Below are positions 24,483 to 33,976 of a stretch of 64,000 nt of DNA, one piece after another (positions within the stretch are counted from its first letter, which is position 1; each line of letters starts with the position of its first letter). Made by a program: the position numbers and the translations under genes. The notes under the pieces were generated by a model that searched no databases, was not told where the DNA came from, and saw only the letters and a program-made list of their open reading frames with translations. This DNA is from Longimicrobium sp. (GTDB lineage: Bacteria; Gemmatimonadota; Gemmatimonadetes; Longimicrobiales; Longimicrobiaceae). The stretch spans positions 18,000 to 81,999 of the forward strand of contig DASVTZ010000157.1 in the NCBI GenBank assembly GCA_036387335.1, read 5' to 3'.

Positions 24483-26627
24483 ATGCGCCACTTGCTCGCC
24501 ACACTCCGTTTCGGTATCGCCGCCACGCTCCTCGCCGGGTGCGGCAGCCCCACGGGTCCATCCAGCGCCGGCGGCGGCTCGGCTTCATCGCTGCGGCTGG
24601 ACCGGACGAACGTGGTGCTCGAGGCGCTCGGCGACAGCGCGGCACTGACGGCCATCCTGGACGGGCAGAGCACCCGCACCCCCGCGCTCTCGCTGCGCAC
24701 TGAGGTGCGGCACCTGTCCGAGGCGGCGGTGCTGGATGCGGCGGCGCTCGCTCGCGGCGTCATCCTGGCCTCGGCGCCGGGATCGGCCACGCTGCAGGTG
24801 ACGGCGTTCGGATCGGCGCCGGCGGTGGTGACGGTGCAGGTGCGCCCGCGCAGGCCCGCCATCGTCGCGGCCAGCGCGAGCGCGATCGGCGACGGCGACA
24901 CGCTGCGGCTACGCGGCTACCGGATGGACGCGCTGGCGGCCGGCTCGGTGATGGTGGGCGGCACCCCGGCGCAGCTCGTGGGCGGCGACAGCGCGACGCT
25001 CCTCGTCACCCTCCCCTCGATGGATGCGCCGGACTGTTCCGCCGGGGCCACGCGCCAGCCGCTCCAGGTGCAGGGCGCCGACATGGCCGCCGGCATCGAA
25101 GTGCGCCGCCGCCGCCGCGGCGACGTGAAGCTGGCGGTCGGTCAGGCGCTCCAGCTAACCCCGCGCGCCGCGCACTGCCTCCTCCTGGCGCCGGAGCCGG
25201 GCGCGCGCTACGCCCTCGCCTTCGTCGACACGCGCCAGACGGCGCGCGCGCAGAGCGGGTACGAGGGCTACCTCAACGGCCCCGCGCGCTACACCGTCAC
25301 CGTTCGCGGCGACGGAACCGCGGCTCGCGCATCCTCGCTCGCGCCGAGCTACTCGCACGCCCCCGCGCCCGAGCGGATGCGGTCGAGCCTCTCCGGCGCC
25401 GGCGCGGACGTCAGCGACCGCGATGCCCGCGTCTTCGCCCGCTCCACCCCCTGGCGCGTCGGCGACCGGTTCCGGGCGATGGACCCATCGGCCGACACGC
25501 TCCTCACCACCCGGGTCCTCGCCGTCTACGAAGGCGGCCTGGTGCTCGCCGCCGCCGAGGGGCAGACCGCGGACGGGGGCGTGGACGCGTGGCTGGCGCG
25601 CGCGGACAGCGCCCTCCGCTTCTTCGCCGCCGAGGGTGCGGGTATGTACCGCCGCGTCATCACCTCCAGCGCGCCTACCACAAGCGCCGGGTCGGGCCAG
25701 CTCCTGGTGCTGGCCGCGCGCGACAACTCCGCCTATCTGGGCTTCAGCGAGTCCGCCGAGGTGGACGGGCGCGTGCACTCCGTCACGCACCTCAACCTCG
25801 CCACGCCGCTGCCGAGCTCGGCCAGCGCGCTTCGCCTGATCTCGCACGAGATCGCGCACGCCTGGCAGGCGCAGTACGCCGCCGACACGCGCCCCGCCGG
25901 CGCGCACGAGTGGCAGACGGGCGCCACGTGGTCCATCGAGGGAACCGCCGACCTGCTGGGCTGGTGGCTCGTGGGCCGCTACCTGCGGATCGAGCCCAAC
26001 TCCAACTGGGACTGGGCGCGCGCGGTGGAGCAGCCCGCGTCGGCGCCGTACGCCCTCCTCGCCGCCAGCACGCGCGACAACTTCTCGCAGGGGTACGCCA
26101 GCGCCGCGAGCTTCTGCCTTGACCTGGCCACGCGCATGGTGCGCGAGGGCGCCACGTGGGATGCCGCGCTGTCCTCGGTGGTGCGCGGCTCGCTGGACGG
26201 CTGGTACGGCTACTCGGCATCGGGCGCGAGACGCGAGGGGCTGGCCGCGCGCGTCCGCCCGCTGCTGGGCGCGGGCTGGGAGCCGGGGAGCGCCCTCCTC
26301 ACCTGGACCCTCAGCCAGGCCGTGGACGACGCCAGCGCGAGCGACGTCTTCCAGAACCGCGCCTTCCTGAGCGCCTCCTCCGGCCCCAACCCGACGCAGG
26401 GGTGGGGGGCCCCGGCCGTCCTCCGCACGGGCGGCACCGCCACCCGCGTCAACTACGGCGCCGTCGCCGAAGTCTGGGGCAACGCCGCCTCCGTCTCCCC
26501 CGTCTCCAGCAGCCCCAACTACCTCCTCATCGACGACGACGGCCAGGGCGGAGCCTACTCGCTGGCCGCCGCCTGGAACGGTTCGCCGCTGCCGAGCGTG
26601 GCGTGGGCGCTGGTGCGGTACAAGTAG
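24483..26627 (+). CDS. Secreted HExxH metalloprotease-like lipoprotein with Ig-like N-terminus
   Basis: 714 residues. The signal peptide ends ATLLAGCGS (lipobox). Residues 40-110 look like a BIG2/Ig-like strand domain (SSLRLDRTNVVLEALGDSAALTA, then SGSATLQV-type end), and about 120-200 is another IPT/TIG-like strand region. The catalytic-looking region has ISHEIAHAWQ with HEIAH at about residues 455-459, and SIEGTADLLGWW downstream as a candidate third-ligand Glu. This fits gluzincin topology, in which two His and a distant Glu bind zinc. Substrate unknown; probably surface exposed. It is monocistronic and ends before a convergent terminator at 26742. A longer upstream frame starting at 24396 lacks a signal sequence start. 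Confidence 0.82.
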   Translation: MRHLLATLRFGIAATLLAGCGSPTGPSSAGGGSASSLRLDRTNVVLEALGDSAALTAILDGQSTRTPALSLRTEVRHLSEAAVLDAAALARGVILASAPGSATLQVTAFGSAPAVVTVQVRPRRPAIVAASASAIGDGDTLRLRGYRMDALAAGSVMVGGTPAQLVGGDSATLLVTLPSMDAPDCSAGATRQPLQVQGADMAAGIEVRRRRRGDVKLAVGQALQLTPRAAHCLLLAPEPGARYALAFVDTRQTARAQSGYEGYLNGPARYTVTVRGDGTAARASSLAPSYSHAPAPERMRSSLSGAGADVSDRDARVFARSTPWRVGDRFRAMDPSADTLLTTRVLAVYEGGLVLAAAEGQTADGGVDAWLARADSALRFFAAEGAGMYRRVITSSAPTTSAGSGQLLVLAARDNSAYLGFSESAEVDGRVHSVTHLNLATPLPSSASALRLISHEIAHAWQAQYAADTRPAGAHEWQTGATWSIEGTADLLGWWLVGRYLRIEPNSNWDWARAVEQPASAPYALLAASTRDNFSQGYASAASFCLDLATRMVREGATWDAALSSVVRGSLDGWYGYSASGARREGLAARVRPLLGAGWEPGSALLTWTLSQAVDDASASDVFQNRAFLSASSGPNPTQGWGAPAVLRTGGTATRVNYGAVAEVWGNAASVSPVSSSPNYLLIDDDGQGGAYSLAAAWNGSPLPSVAWALVRYK

Positions 26628-26741
26628 GGGTGTGGCTGGCGCATTCGGGACGCGTTGACAACGGGCGCGGACTATATCATCGTTGGTACAAGGGGCCTTC
26701 GGATTCGCGCCCGGCGACGGGTTCCCCGGAGGACATAGACG

Positions 26742-26775
26742 AGAGCGGGTTGGGTGAATTTACCCAACCCGCTCT
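26742..26775. terminator. Perfect hairpin terminator between convergent genes
   Basis: AGAGCGGGTTGGGT (26742-26755) pairs perfectly with ACCCAACCCGCTCT (26762-26775) around a GAATTT loop, followed by ATCTTCAT on the plus strand. It separates the metalloprotease gene from the low-GC island. Confidence 0.9.
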
Positions 26776-26828
26776 ATCTTCATAACTCAGTGCTTCGGCT
26801 AACTGTTCAGGCCGGATCCTCTACGAAA

Positions 26829-27035
26829 CTAAGCCACCTTCCCACTGCGCACGCGTTTTCGGTGTAAACTCCTGCCGGTCGTGTCGAGATGCGGAAACTC
26901 GTACACGTTCTTCTTTGCGATGCCGAGCCGAACCATTTCGCGATAGAACTCTTCCATTTCGCGATATTCCGACTCCCCCGGGACAGAGCTCGCCTGCTGT
27001 GCCGCGATCTGGCGCAGTTGATCCACGAGAGTCAT
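26829..27035 (-). CDS. Small protein downstream of the Clp-fold protease
   Basis: 68 residues from ATG at 27035, with an excellent TAAGGAG ribosome-binding site 7 bases upstream; that site also contains the TAA stop of the protease gene. The sequence is mostly helical and charged (DQLRQIAAQQ, REMEEFYREMVRLGIAKKNVYEF) with a basic tail. There are no Cys residues or membrane segments. No family recognised. Tight coupling and shared lower G+C content suggest it works with, or is carried together with, the protease. It might be a partner or adaptor. Confidence 0.8.
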   Translation of the reverse strand: MTLVDQLRQIAAQQASSVPGESEYREMEEFYREMVRLGIAKKNVYEFPHLDTTGRSLHRKRVRSGKVA

Positions 27036-27045
27036 CGAGATCTCC

Positions 27046-27909
27046 TTAGATTCGGCTGTGCATGAAAACGGGAAGCTCGATGCGCGCGATGTATTCGATC
27101 ATCAGATCGTTGTACGCACGAACCAATCCCTTCAGGGTCTCGTCCGCCGAGTAGTCCTCCACCTGGAGCCGAAGGTCACGCCGCACCGTTTCGATCCCCA
27201 ACATACGCTCGTGTGAGTGCCACTTCTTGTTACTTCCCAGGATACGCGCAATCTCTTCTGCCCGTTCGCGCTTCTCTTCTAGTGTAACCGGCTGGTGCAG
27301 CTTCTCGGGGGTGGTCTGGTGTACGGTCCAATCCTTGAACTTATACTCCACCAACCACTTCTTGAGAAGCGTAATCGTCAGGTCTCTCGCCTGCTCACAC
27401 CGGCTGAGCGTGGCGAGATCCTGGCTCTGCAGAATCAGAAACTCGGCGCGGCTGATCTGCTGGGCCTGCGCTTTCTTGATCAGCTCCTCAACCTTGTCCA
27501 GATAGCCCAGCGCGGGTACCCAGTCTTTCCCGTTAAAGACTTGGGGATCGATCGGCCCAAGTGAGGACGAATAATCCATGTAGATCTTGTCGCCCGACAT
27601 ACAAAAGATCGTTCCTGCCGACATCGCGAAATCAGGCACGACGAAATACACTTCGGCGTAGTGGTGCCGGATGATCTCGACCATCTTCTCCACCATTTCG
27701 GCGCTACCGCCAGGGGTATTCAGCACCACGACGAGCCGGTCCCGTGCGGCGGGATCTGCCTTGAGGCGCTCAATGAAGTCCCTGAACACCTTTATGTAAC
27801 CGGGGTTGATCTCTCCGAAGTAAAAGATGACATCCGCTTCGAAATGCTTCTCGAGCGCCGCAAGACGCTCGTTCAGCACTTCGGTGATCGTCACATCGAA
27901 GATCGCCAT
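27046..27909 (-). CDS. SDH family Clp-fold serine protease-like protein
   Basis: 287 residues from ATG at 27909. VVVLNTPGGSAEMVEKMVEIIRHHY, then VYFVVPDFAMSAGTIFCMSGDKIYMDYSSSLGPIDPQV is the ClpP/SppA crotonase-like core; the Ser in AMSAGT is the expected nucleophile and SSSLGPIDPQ the downstream conserved segment of the PF01972-type group. A longer start at 28038 would add 43 residues containing a hydrophobic helix (MLAVFCGTGVISLCAGEAVIILAL), which could be a membrane anchor. G+C is distinctly lower than in neighbours (for example 31 of 60 bases in 27541-27600), suggesting transfer. Substrate unknown. Confidence 0.85.
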   Translation of the reverse strand: MAIFDVTITEVLNERLAALEKHFEADVIFYFGEINPGYIKVFRDFIERLKADPAARDRLVVVLNTPGGSAEMVEKMVEIIRHHYAEVYFVVPDFAMSAGTIFCMSGDKIYMDYSSSLGPIDPQVFNGKDWVPALGYLDKVEELIKKAQAQQISRAEFLILQSQDLATLSRCEQARDLTITLLKKWLVEYKFKDWTVHQTTPEKLHQPVTLEEKRERAEEIARILGSNKKWHSHERMLGIETVRRDLRLQVEDYSADETLKGLVRAYNDLMIEYIARIELPVFMHSRI

Positions 27910-28131
27910 CTTCAATCTGGAGGAGGAGGACGGCTCGCGACCTGCTTGGAGTGCGAGGATAATCACGGCCTCTCCGGCGCACAAGCTGATCACCCCCGTT
28001 CCGCAAAACACCGCCAACATTGATACCGGACCGTACATCCACTGGCCGAATAGGCGTGCGGCAACCGCATCGGCTGAAGCTTGCCTGAGCGCATCATTTC
28101 GTCATGTGAATCCCGTTATGTGTTTTAAATG

Positions 28132-28204
28132 CCCAAAACACGGAGGCACGGAGAAGAACATCTCTCCGTGCCTCCGCGTCTCCGCGTGAGCCCTGCTGTT
28201 TGGG
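28132..28204. repeat. M7-related inverted repeat
   Basis: CGGAGGCACGGAGA (28141-28154) pairs with TCTCCGTGCCTCCG (28163-28176), outer CCAAAACA/TGTTTGGG flanks, followed by CGTCTCCGCGTGAG. It lies 10 bases beyond the ettA stop and marks the left edge of normal-GC sequence next to the island. Confidence 0.8.
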
Positions 28205-28213
28205 CCTCTGGGG

Positions 28214-29896
28214 TCAGGCCCGCACCAGCTTGCGGTAGCGGATGCGGTGCGGGATGTCGGCGTCGGCGCCGAGGCGGCGCTTCTTGTCGAGTTCGTATTC
28301 GCGGTAATTGCCCTCGAACCACACCACGTTGCTCTCGCCCTCAAAGGCGAGGATGTGCGTGGCGATGCGGTCCAAGAACCACCGGTCGTGGGAGATCACG
28401 ACGGCGCAGCCGGCGAAGTCCAGCAGCGCCTCTTCCAGCGCGCGCAGGGTGTCGACGTCCAGGTCGTTGGTGGGCTCGTCCAGGAGGATCAGGTTGCCGC
28501 CGGACTTGAGCACCTTGGCCAGGTGCACCCGGTTGCGCTCGCCGCCGGACAGGGTGCCCACCTTCTTCTGCTGGTCCGATCCCTTGAAGTTGAACCACGA
28601 GCAGTAGGCGCGCGCGTTCACCTTCACCTTGCCGAGCTCCAGCGTCTCCTGGCCGCCTGAGATCTCGTCGTAGACGGACTTGTCCGCGTTCAGGGTGTCG
28701 CGGCTCTGGTCCACGTAGGCCAGCTGCACGGTGGAGCCCACCTTGAGCGCGCCCGCGTCCGGCTGCTCGCCGCCGGTGATCATGCGGAAGAGCGTCGTCT
28801 TGCCGGCACCGTTGGGGCCGATCACGCCCACGATGCCGCCGCGCGGAAGGCGGAACTCCAGGTTGTCGATCAGCAGCTTGTCGCCGAACGCCTTCGTGAG
28901 GTGGTCGGCCACGACGACCTCTTCACCGAGGCGCGGGCCGGCGGGGATGATGATCTCGGCGGTGGAGGTGCGCTCGCGCTGGTCGGCGTTCAGCAGCTCT
29001 TCGTAGGCGGTGATGCGGGCCTTGCTCTTGGCCTGGCGCGCTCGCGGCGCCATCCGCACCCACTCCAGCTCGTGCTGAAGGGTGCGCTGGCGGGCGGAGG
29101 CGTGCTTCTCCTCCTTGGCCAGCCGCTCCTGCTTCTGCTCCAGCCACGAGGTGTAGTTGCCCTTCCACGGAATCCCCTCGCCGCGGTCCAGCTCCAGGAT
29201 CCACTCGGCCACGTTGTCCAGGAAGTAGCGGTCGTGGGTGATGGCCACGATCGTCCCCTTGAACTCGGAGAGGTGGTGCTCCAGCCACGCCACCGACTCG
29301 GCGTCCAGGTGGTTGGTGGGCTCGTCGAGGAGGAGCATGTCCGGCTCTTCGAGGAGCACCTTGCAGAGCGCCACGCGGCGCCGCTCGCCGCCGGAAAGGT
29401 TGGTGACTTCCGCCTCGCCCGGGGGAAGGCGGAGGGCGTCCATGGCGATCTCGATCTTGCGGTCGAGCTCCCACAGGTTGCCGGCGTCGATCTGGTCCTG
29501 AAGCCGCGCCTGCTCCTCGATGAGCGCGTCCATGTCCGCGTTCTCGTCGCCGAACGAGTTGTTGACTTCCTCGTAGCGGCGGAGGACGTCGCGCTGGTGG
29601 CGGACGGCCTCTTCCACGTTGCCGCGCACGTCCAGCGACGCATCGAGCTGCGGCTCCTGCGCCAGGTAGCCGATGCGAGTGCCGGCGGCGGCCCACGCCT
29701 CGCCGATGAAGTCCTTGTCGACGCCGGCCATGATGCGCAGCAGCGTGCTCTTGCCGCTGCCGTTGGAGCCCACGACGCCGATCTTGGCGCCCGGATAGAA
29801 GGAGAGCCAGATCCCCTTGAGGATCTCGCGGCTGGGCGGGACCACCTTGCGGAGGTCCTTCATGACGTAGATGAACTTGCTCGTATCCAGACTCAT
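28214..29896 (-). CDS. ettA: Energy-dependent translational throttle protein EttA (ABC-F)
   Basis: 560 residues; E. coli EttA has 555. Two ABC cassettes: Walker [10 protein letters not shown] and GPNGAGKTT, signatures [11 protein letters not shown] and [11 protein letters not shown], Walker B with [11 protein letters not shown] and [10 protein letters not shown]. The linker carries the [27 protein letters not shown] segment typical of the ABC-F P-site tRNA interaction motif of EttA, and [14 protein letters not shown] is its usual N-terminus. It binds the ribosomal E site and gates translation according to the ATP/ADP ratio. Cytosolic, no membrane domain. Start ATG at 29896 fits the family length; a longer frame to 29944 is not needed. 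Confidence 0.97.
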   Translation of the reverse strand: MSLDTSKFIYVMKDLRKVVPPSREILKGIWLSFYPGAKIGVVGSNGSGKSTLLRIMAGVDKDFIGEAWAAAGTRIGYLAQEPQLDASLDVRGNVEEAVRHQRDVLRRYEEVNNSFGDENADMDALIEEQARLQDQIDAGNLWELDRKIEIAMDALRLPPGEAEVTNLSGGERRRVALCKVLLEEPDMLLLDEPTNHLDAESVAWLEHHLSEFKGTIVAITHDRYFLDNVAEWILELDRGEGIPWKGNYTSWLEQKQERLAKEEKHASARQRTLQHELEWVRMAPRARQAKSKARITAYEELLNADQRERTSTAEIIIPAGPRLGEEVVVADHLTKAFGDKLLIDNLEFRLPRGGIVGVIGPNGAGKTTLFRMITGGEQPDAGALKVGSTVQLAYVDQSRDTLNADKSVYDEISGGQETLELGKVKVNARAYCSWFNFKGSDQQKKVGTLSGGERNRVHLAKVLKSGGNLILLDEPTNDLDVDTLRALEEALLDFAGCAVVISHDRWFLDRIATHILAFEGESNVVWFEGNYREYELDKKRRLGADADIPHRIRYRKLVRA

Positions 29897-29972
29897 CGTA
29901 TCGAAAACAGGTTGAGGTAAGTCCTGATGGCACTGGTGCCGCATTTCGTGCCGCGCGGCACGCCCGCCTGGA

Positions 29973-31874
29973 TCAGGGGTCGCGCCGCACGCCGCCCGCG
30001 CGCGTGAACGCCGCGCGGCCGCCCACCACCGGCAGCGTGAACGACGTCCCCGCGAGATCCACGGTCAGCCGCGTGCCTGCCCGCGGCGAGAGGGTGAATT
30101 CCGGGTCGGTGGACATGATCATGATGCCCAACTGCCGCCCCGTGGGGATGACCTGGTCGTCCGGCTCCAGGTCGAACGTCAGGTCGTAGTACCGGCCCGG
30201 GACGAGCGGCTCGCCGCGGCGCGTGGATGCGTAGATGCCGCCGCGCGTGAGCGATGCATGGTTCTGGATGTCGGCCCAGCCGCGCGTCACCACGCCCGCG
30301 CGGCCGGCGGCGCCGATCTCCGTCGCGTCGTAGGGCAGCGTCACCACCCACACGCTGAGATTGGCCGCGGGCCGGTCCACGGCGACGCGCACCGTCACGC
30401 GCGGCGTTCCCGAGATGTGCAGCGAATCGGCGAGCGGCGCCGTGGCGAAGAGGAGGCGATGGGCCGAGCGCGGCGCGCGGGCACTGGCGCTGCCGCTGAC
30501 GGACGCGTCGTCGACGATGGAGTCGAGTCCCCGCGACGGCCGCAGGGCGAGGGCGGCGATGCCGTTGCCGCCATCCGTGGGATAGAGGACGACGGGCGCC
30601 GAGCCCGGCACCGGGAACGACGCAAAGGGAACAGGCGCGGGCATCCGCGCCCTCGGCCCGGCCGCGGTGCTCGAGACGATCCACACCGGCGGATCGCGCT
30701 GGACGCCGTTGTCCACGCCGTACAGGTAGTGCGTGAACCAGCGGTTCACCATCTCGAACGGCGGATCGCCCCCGTGGCCGCCCTGGTGGAGGTACATGGA
30801 GACGGGCAGGCCGTTCGCCTTCATCGCCTCGTAGATCCGCACCGTGTGCGACGGCATGACGTTGAAGTCGTTGAGCCCGTGCGCCAGCAGCACCGCCGCC
30901 CTGATGTTCTTGACGTGCGGCAGCAGCTCGCGCGAGGCCCAGAAATCGTTGTAGTCGCCGCTCGCGCGGTCCTGCCCCGAGGCGAAGAGGCCGCCCTTTA
31001 CGATGCGGTCGCAGGTCGCGCGCATGGCGGTCGGGCCGCTGGCGACGAAGTCGTAGAGCACGTCCACGTCTTCGCCCAGATACCCGCCCGGCGAGCGCAC
31101 CAGCCCGTTCGAACGGTAGTAGTGGTAGTACGACGTGTTCGCCGAGACCGGGACGACGACTTCGAGCCCCGCGACTCCCGTCGTGGCCGCGGCCAGCGGC
31201 AGGGTGCCCTCGTACGACGTGCCGATCATCCCCACCTTGCCGGTGGACCACGACGTCGCCGTCACCTGCTGCGTCCCCTCCGCGGTCGTGTAGCCTCTCG
31301 CGCGTCCGTTCAGCCAGTCGACGACGAACTTCATCGCCGTGCGCTCGGGCGTGTCGCCGATGGTCACGCACCCCTGGGAGCGGCCGGTGCCCGGCGCATC
31401 GGAATGCACCACCGCGAAGCCGCGCGGCACCCAGGTGCGCACGAGGTCGTTGGAGATGCGCGTGCGCTTGGGGTCGTGCGGCGGACCGGACATCGCGCCG
31501 CGCGCGGGCGAGGGCTGGCCGAGCTCCTGGCGCACGTCCCAGAACGCGAACGTGCGCGATACGCCGGCGTAGTAGGGGCTCGACCCGTACACGACCGGCA
31601 CCTTGAGGCCCTCGGTTTCCGTCTGGCGCGGCCGCGTCACGTCCACGTGCAGGCGGTCGTTGCGCCCGTCGCGGTCGGAGTCGAAGTCCGTCTCCACCCA
31701 GAGGTTCTGCCGGATCCACTGCGAGGAGTCGGCGAAGGCTGGGACGATCTGTGCCATGCCGTTCACGAAGACCGGCCCGGTCCGCGCGGTGCCCGGCGCC
31801 TGCGCGGCGAGCGTCGCGGTGCAGGCCAGCGTGAGCGCGAGGGCGATGGCGGCGCGCGAGCGTGGTTGGATCAT
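29973..31874 (-). CDS. Secreted CocE/NonD or X-Pro dipeptidyl-peptidase (S15) hydrolase
   Basis: 633 residues. The signal peptide ends ATLAAQ. The alpha/beta hydrolase core has the nucleophile Ser in [12 protein letters not shown], a candidate acid in [10 protein letters not shown] and catalytic His in [10 protein letters not shown]-terminal jelly-roll region ([20 protein letters not shown] ... [21 protein letters not shown]) is typical of S15/CocE enzymes, which release Xaa-Pro dipeptides or cleave esters. Probably periplasmic. It lies 99 bases downstream of a TetR gene on the same strand, which may control it. ATG at 31874 follows AGAGAGAAACC. Confidence 0.92.
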   Translation of the reverse strand: MIQPRSRAAIALALTLACTATLAAQAPGTARTGPVFVNGMAQIVPAFADSSQWIRQNLWVETDFDSDRDGRNDRLHVDVTRPRQTETEGLKVPVVYGSSPYYAGVSRTFAFWDVRQELGQPSPARGAMSGPPHDPKRTRISNDLVRTWVPRGFAVVHSDAPGTGRSQGCVTIGDTPERTAMKFVVDWLNGRARGYTTAEGTQQVTATSWSTGKVGMIGTSYEGTLPLAAATTGVAGLEVVVPVSANTSYYHYYRSNGLVRSPGGYLGEDVDVLYDFVASGPTAMRATCDRIVKGGLFASGQDRASGDYNDFWASRELLPHVKNIRAAVLLAHGLNDFNVMPSHTVRIYEAMKANGLPVSMYLHQGGHGGDPPFEMVNRWFTHYLYGVDNGVQRDPPVWIVSSTAAGPRARMPAPVPFASFPVPGSAPVVLYPTDGGNGIAALALRPSRGLDSIVDDASVSGSASARAPRSAHRLLFATAPLADSLHISGTPRVTVRVAVDRPAANLSVWVVTLPYDATEIGAAGRAGVVTRGWADIQNHASLTRGGIYASTRRGEPLVPGRYYDLTFDLEPDDQVIPTGRQLGIMIMSTDPEFTLSPRAGTRLTVDLAGTSFTLPVVGGRAAFTRAGGVRRDP

Positions 31875-31973
31875 GTGCGGGTTTCTCTCTGAGTACACCG
31901 GCTCCCGTCGGGGCGGGGAACAAGATAGCGTGGCGGAGGGCAGGGCGGGAGGCGGGGCGTTGCCCCTGACGGT

Positions 31974-32612
31974 CTACGATCCGGCGGGGAGTGCCGGCGC
32001 GGCCAGGTACAGGGTCAGCGCGTGGGAGAGCTCGGCGGTGACGTCCAGGCCGTCGTCGGTCGGGCCGCCGAAGACGATCCTCTCCTGGAGCGTCGCGGCG
32101 GCCATGCGCATGGCGAAGCGCACGCGCGGCGGTGTGAGCGCCCCCCCGCGCGCGGCGAGTAGCTCCATGAGGCGATCGTACACGGCGTCGTTGAGCGCCG
32201 CGGCCCTGCGCCGGAAATCGGGGTCCTCGTGCGTGCGCGCGTAGAGGATGAGCGCCCGCAGGAGGGCGCGGTGCTCGTGGTATCCCCTCGCCATCCCCTC
32301 CACGATGGCGCGGGTGAGCGCCTCGGGCGAGACTCCCTCCCACGCACCGTCGCGGAGCGCCTCGCGGTTGGACTCCGCCGCCCGTTCGAAGAAGCGCACG
32401 TACACCGCGCGTAGGACCGCGTCCTTGTCCGCGAAGCGGCGGTACACGTTCCCGAGCGACATCCGCGCGCGCGCCGCGATCGCGCGCAGAGTGGCTGCCT
32501 CCGCGCCGCCCTCCGCGAGAAGCTCTTCGGCCGCGGCCAGCAGCCGTTCGACCGTGTCCTGGCTTCGCTCCTGAACGTAGGGCAGCGGACGATCCGAATC
32601 GGTGGATGGCAT
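31974..32612 (-). CDS. TetR family transcriptional regulator
   Basis: 212 residues. HTH: DTVERLLAAAEELLAEGGAEAATLRAIAARARMSLGNVYRRFADKDAVLRAV, the TetR signature with NVYRRFxDKD. The C-terminal domain (about 70-212) is helical, with an unremarkable ligand pocket. It is divergent from the aspartic protease at 32752, and the 139-base gap contains a perfect 22-bp palindrome that overlaps a good promoter. Autorepression plus control of the protease, and possibly of the S15 peptidase behind it, is the natural model. Confidence 0.92.
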   Translation of the reverse strand: MPSTDSDRPLPYVQERSQDTVERLLAAAEELLAEGGAEAATLRAIAARARMSLGNVYRRFADKDAVLRAVYVRFFERAAESNREALRDGAWEGVSPEALTRAIVEGMARGYHEHRALLRALILYARTHEDPDFRRRAAALNDAVYDRLMELLAARGGALTPPRVRFAMRMAAATLQERIVFGGPTDDGLDVTAELSHALTLYLAAPALPAGS

Positions 32613-32632
32613 CGAACGCGGGGGCCAAGAGG

Positions 32633-32661
32633 TTGACGTCGGCCTATTGTGATCTTATGAT
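32633..32661 (+). promoter_or_regulatory. Predicted sigma-70 promoter for the aspartic protease gene
   Basis: TTGACG (32633-32638), exact 17-base spacer, TATGAT (32656-32661). The -10 lies inside the palindromic operator, so a bound repressor would block it. Transcription would start near 32668, about 84 bases before the ATG at 32752. Confidence 0.78.
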
Positions 32662-32667
32662 CACAAT
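32646..32667. promoter_or_regulatory. Palindromic operator, probably for the divergent TetR regulator
   Basis: ATTGTGATC (32646-32654), 4-base centre TTAT, GATCACAAT (32659-32667): a perfect inverted repeat. A further GATCAC half-site follows at 32678-32683. Position between a TetR gene and its divergent neighbour, overlapping the -10, is typical of TetR operators. Confidence 0.82.
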
Positions 32668-32751
32668 GTGGTCGAGCGATCACATCAGCTTACCACGCCA
32701 TCCGGCTCGTGTCCACCGCACGGGCGTCCCCTCCTCTACCGGCACCCTCCC

Positions 32752-33894
32752 ATGCAAGCTCCTCCCGCGCTTCAGAAGCCCGCGCACGTGATTCCCTTCA
32801 CGCTCCGGCACCGCCACATCCTGCTGGATGCATCGCTGAACGACCGCCCGGCGACGCTGATCCTGGACAGCGGGTCGAGCGTGACCACTCTCGACCGGAG
32901 GTGGAGCGCCACGCTGGGGCTGGAGGAGCGCCCGCTGCCGGGCGGTGCCAGCGGGGTGGGCAACGTGGATGCGGCGCTCGCGACGGTGGAGCGTCTCGGG
33001 ATCGGTTCGCTAGCGATGCCGGGTGAGACGGTGGCGCTGATGCCGCTCGGCAACGTGTCCGATGCGCACGGGATGCGGATCGACGGAACCGTGGGGTTCT
33101 CGCTTTTCGAGCGATTCGTGGTGGAGGTGGACGCTGCGGCCCGGGAGATCCGCCTTTACGAATCGGCCGGGTTCGCGTACGACGGGACCGGCACGGTGCT
33201 CTCCGTCCACCTGGACATGCGCGTGCCCGTGGTGCGCGCATCGCTGCGCGCTCACGACGACTCCGCGGAGCAGGTCCGGCTGGTGCTCGACCTGGGGACG
33301 GGCGGGTTCGACGTGCTGCTGACGGCGCCGTTCGGCGATGCGCATCGGCGGTGGTGGGAGGGGCGCGGCATCGAGCGGCCGCTGGGGAGCGGCGCCGGCG
33401 GTACGACGGTCGGGCGCGTGTGCACTCTCGAGAGCCTGGAGTTGGGCTCGATCGAGGTGCGCGCGCCGGTCGTCGCCGTAGCCCGCGAGCACGCGGGCTT
33501 CCTGGGCGCGACCTGGGCCGACGGCACCATCGGCGCGCCGGTTCTGGGGCAGGGGACGATCATCTTCGACTATTCGCGAAGGAGGGTGATCGTCGAAGGG
33601 GCGAGCTCCGCCAGGCGGGGCGCCTCGTTCGATGCCAGCGGGCTGGACTTGGTGTCGAGCGGAGCCGGGTTCGAGCGGGTCATCGTGCGCCACGTGGTCG
33701 CGGATTCTCCCGCGGCCGAGTGCGGTGTGCGCGCGGGTGACGAGATCACGGCGCTGGACGGATGCGCGGTGTGCGGTGCGGATCTGGACCGGGTCAGGGG
33801 ATCGCTGGCGCTGGCCGGGGAGACGAGGCACGTCGCGTGGCGGAGGGGCGGGGCGGGTTTTGAGTGCGAGCTGAGACTTAGAGTTCTCCTATGA
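32752..33894 (+). CDS. Retropepsin-like aspartic protease with C-terminal PDZ domain
   Basis: 380 residues. The first retropepsin-like lobe has LILDSGSSVTTLD (DSG triad) and GTVGFSLFERFVVEVD; the second has LVLDLGTGGFDVLL (DLG variant) and GTIGAPVLGQGTIIFDYSRRRVI. The arrangement is a tandem pair, like pepsin-type bilobal enzymes but built from retropepsin repeats. A PDZ domain follows from about residue 300 (VIVRHVVADSPAAECGVRAGDEITALDG). No clear signal peptide from the ATG at 32752; an upstream GTG at 32668 would add 28 residues but would be leaderless relative to the predicted promoter. Role unknown; possibly regulated proteolysis. Confidence 0.85.
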   Translation: MQAPPALQKPAHVIPFTLRHRHILLDASLNDRPATLILDSGSSVTTLDRRWSATLGLEERPLPGGASGVGNVDAALATVERLGIGSLAMPGETVALMPLGNVSDAHGMRIDGTVGFSLFERFVVEVDAAAREIRLYESAGFAYDGTGTVLSVHLDMRVPVVRASLRAHDDSAEQVRLVLDLGTGGFDVLLTAPFGDAHRRWWEGRGIERPLGSGAGGTTVGRVCTLESLELGSIEVRAPVVAVAREHAGFLGATWADGTIGAPVLGQGTIIFDYSRRRVIVEGASSARRGASFDASGLDLVSSGAGFERVIVRHVVADSPAAECGVRAGDEITALDGCAVCGADLDRVRGSLALAGETRHVAWRRGGAGFECELRLRVLL

Positions 33895-33976
33895 TGCGCG
33901 GATGGGTCTGGGTTGGATGATGGGGTGGGGAGACAGGGCGTCGCGCGCGGGAACGGCAGGCGGTGGAGGCGGGGCG

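Noticed and set aside
26680..26741. Small RNA between the TTGACA at about 26655 and the hairpin at 26742
   Set aside because: No -10 at an acceptable distance; the hairpin is better explained as a terminator between convergent genes.
29893..32628. 911-codon minus-strand frame
   Set aside because: Wrong frame of the TetR and S15 genes; its translation is Arg-rich with no motif.
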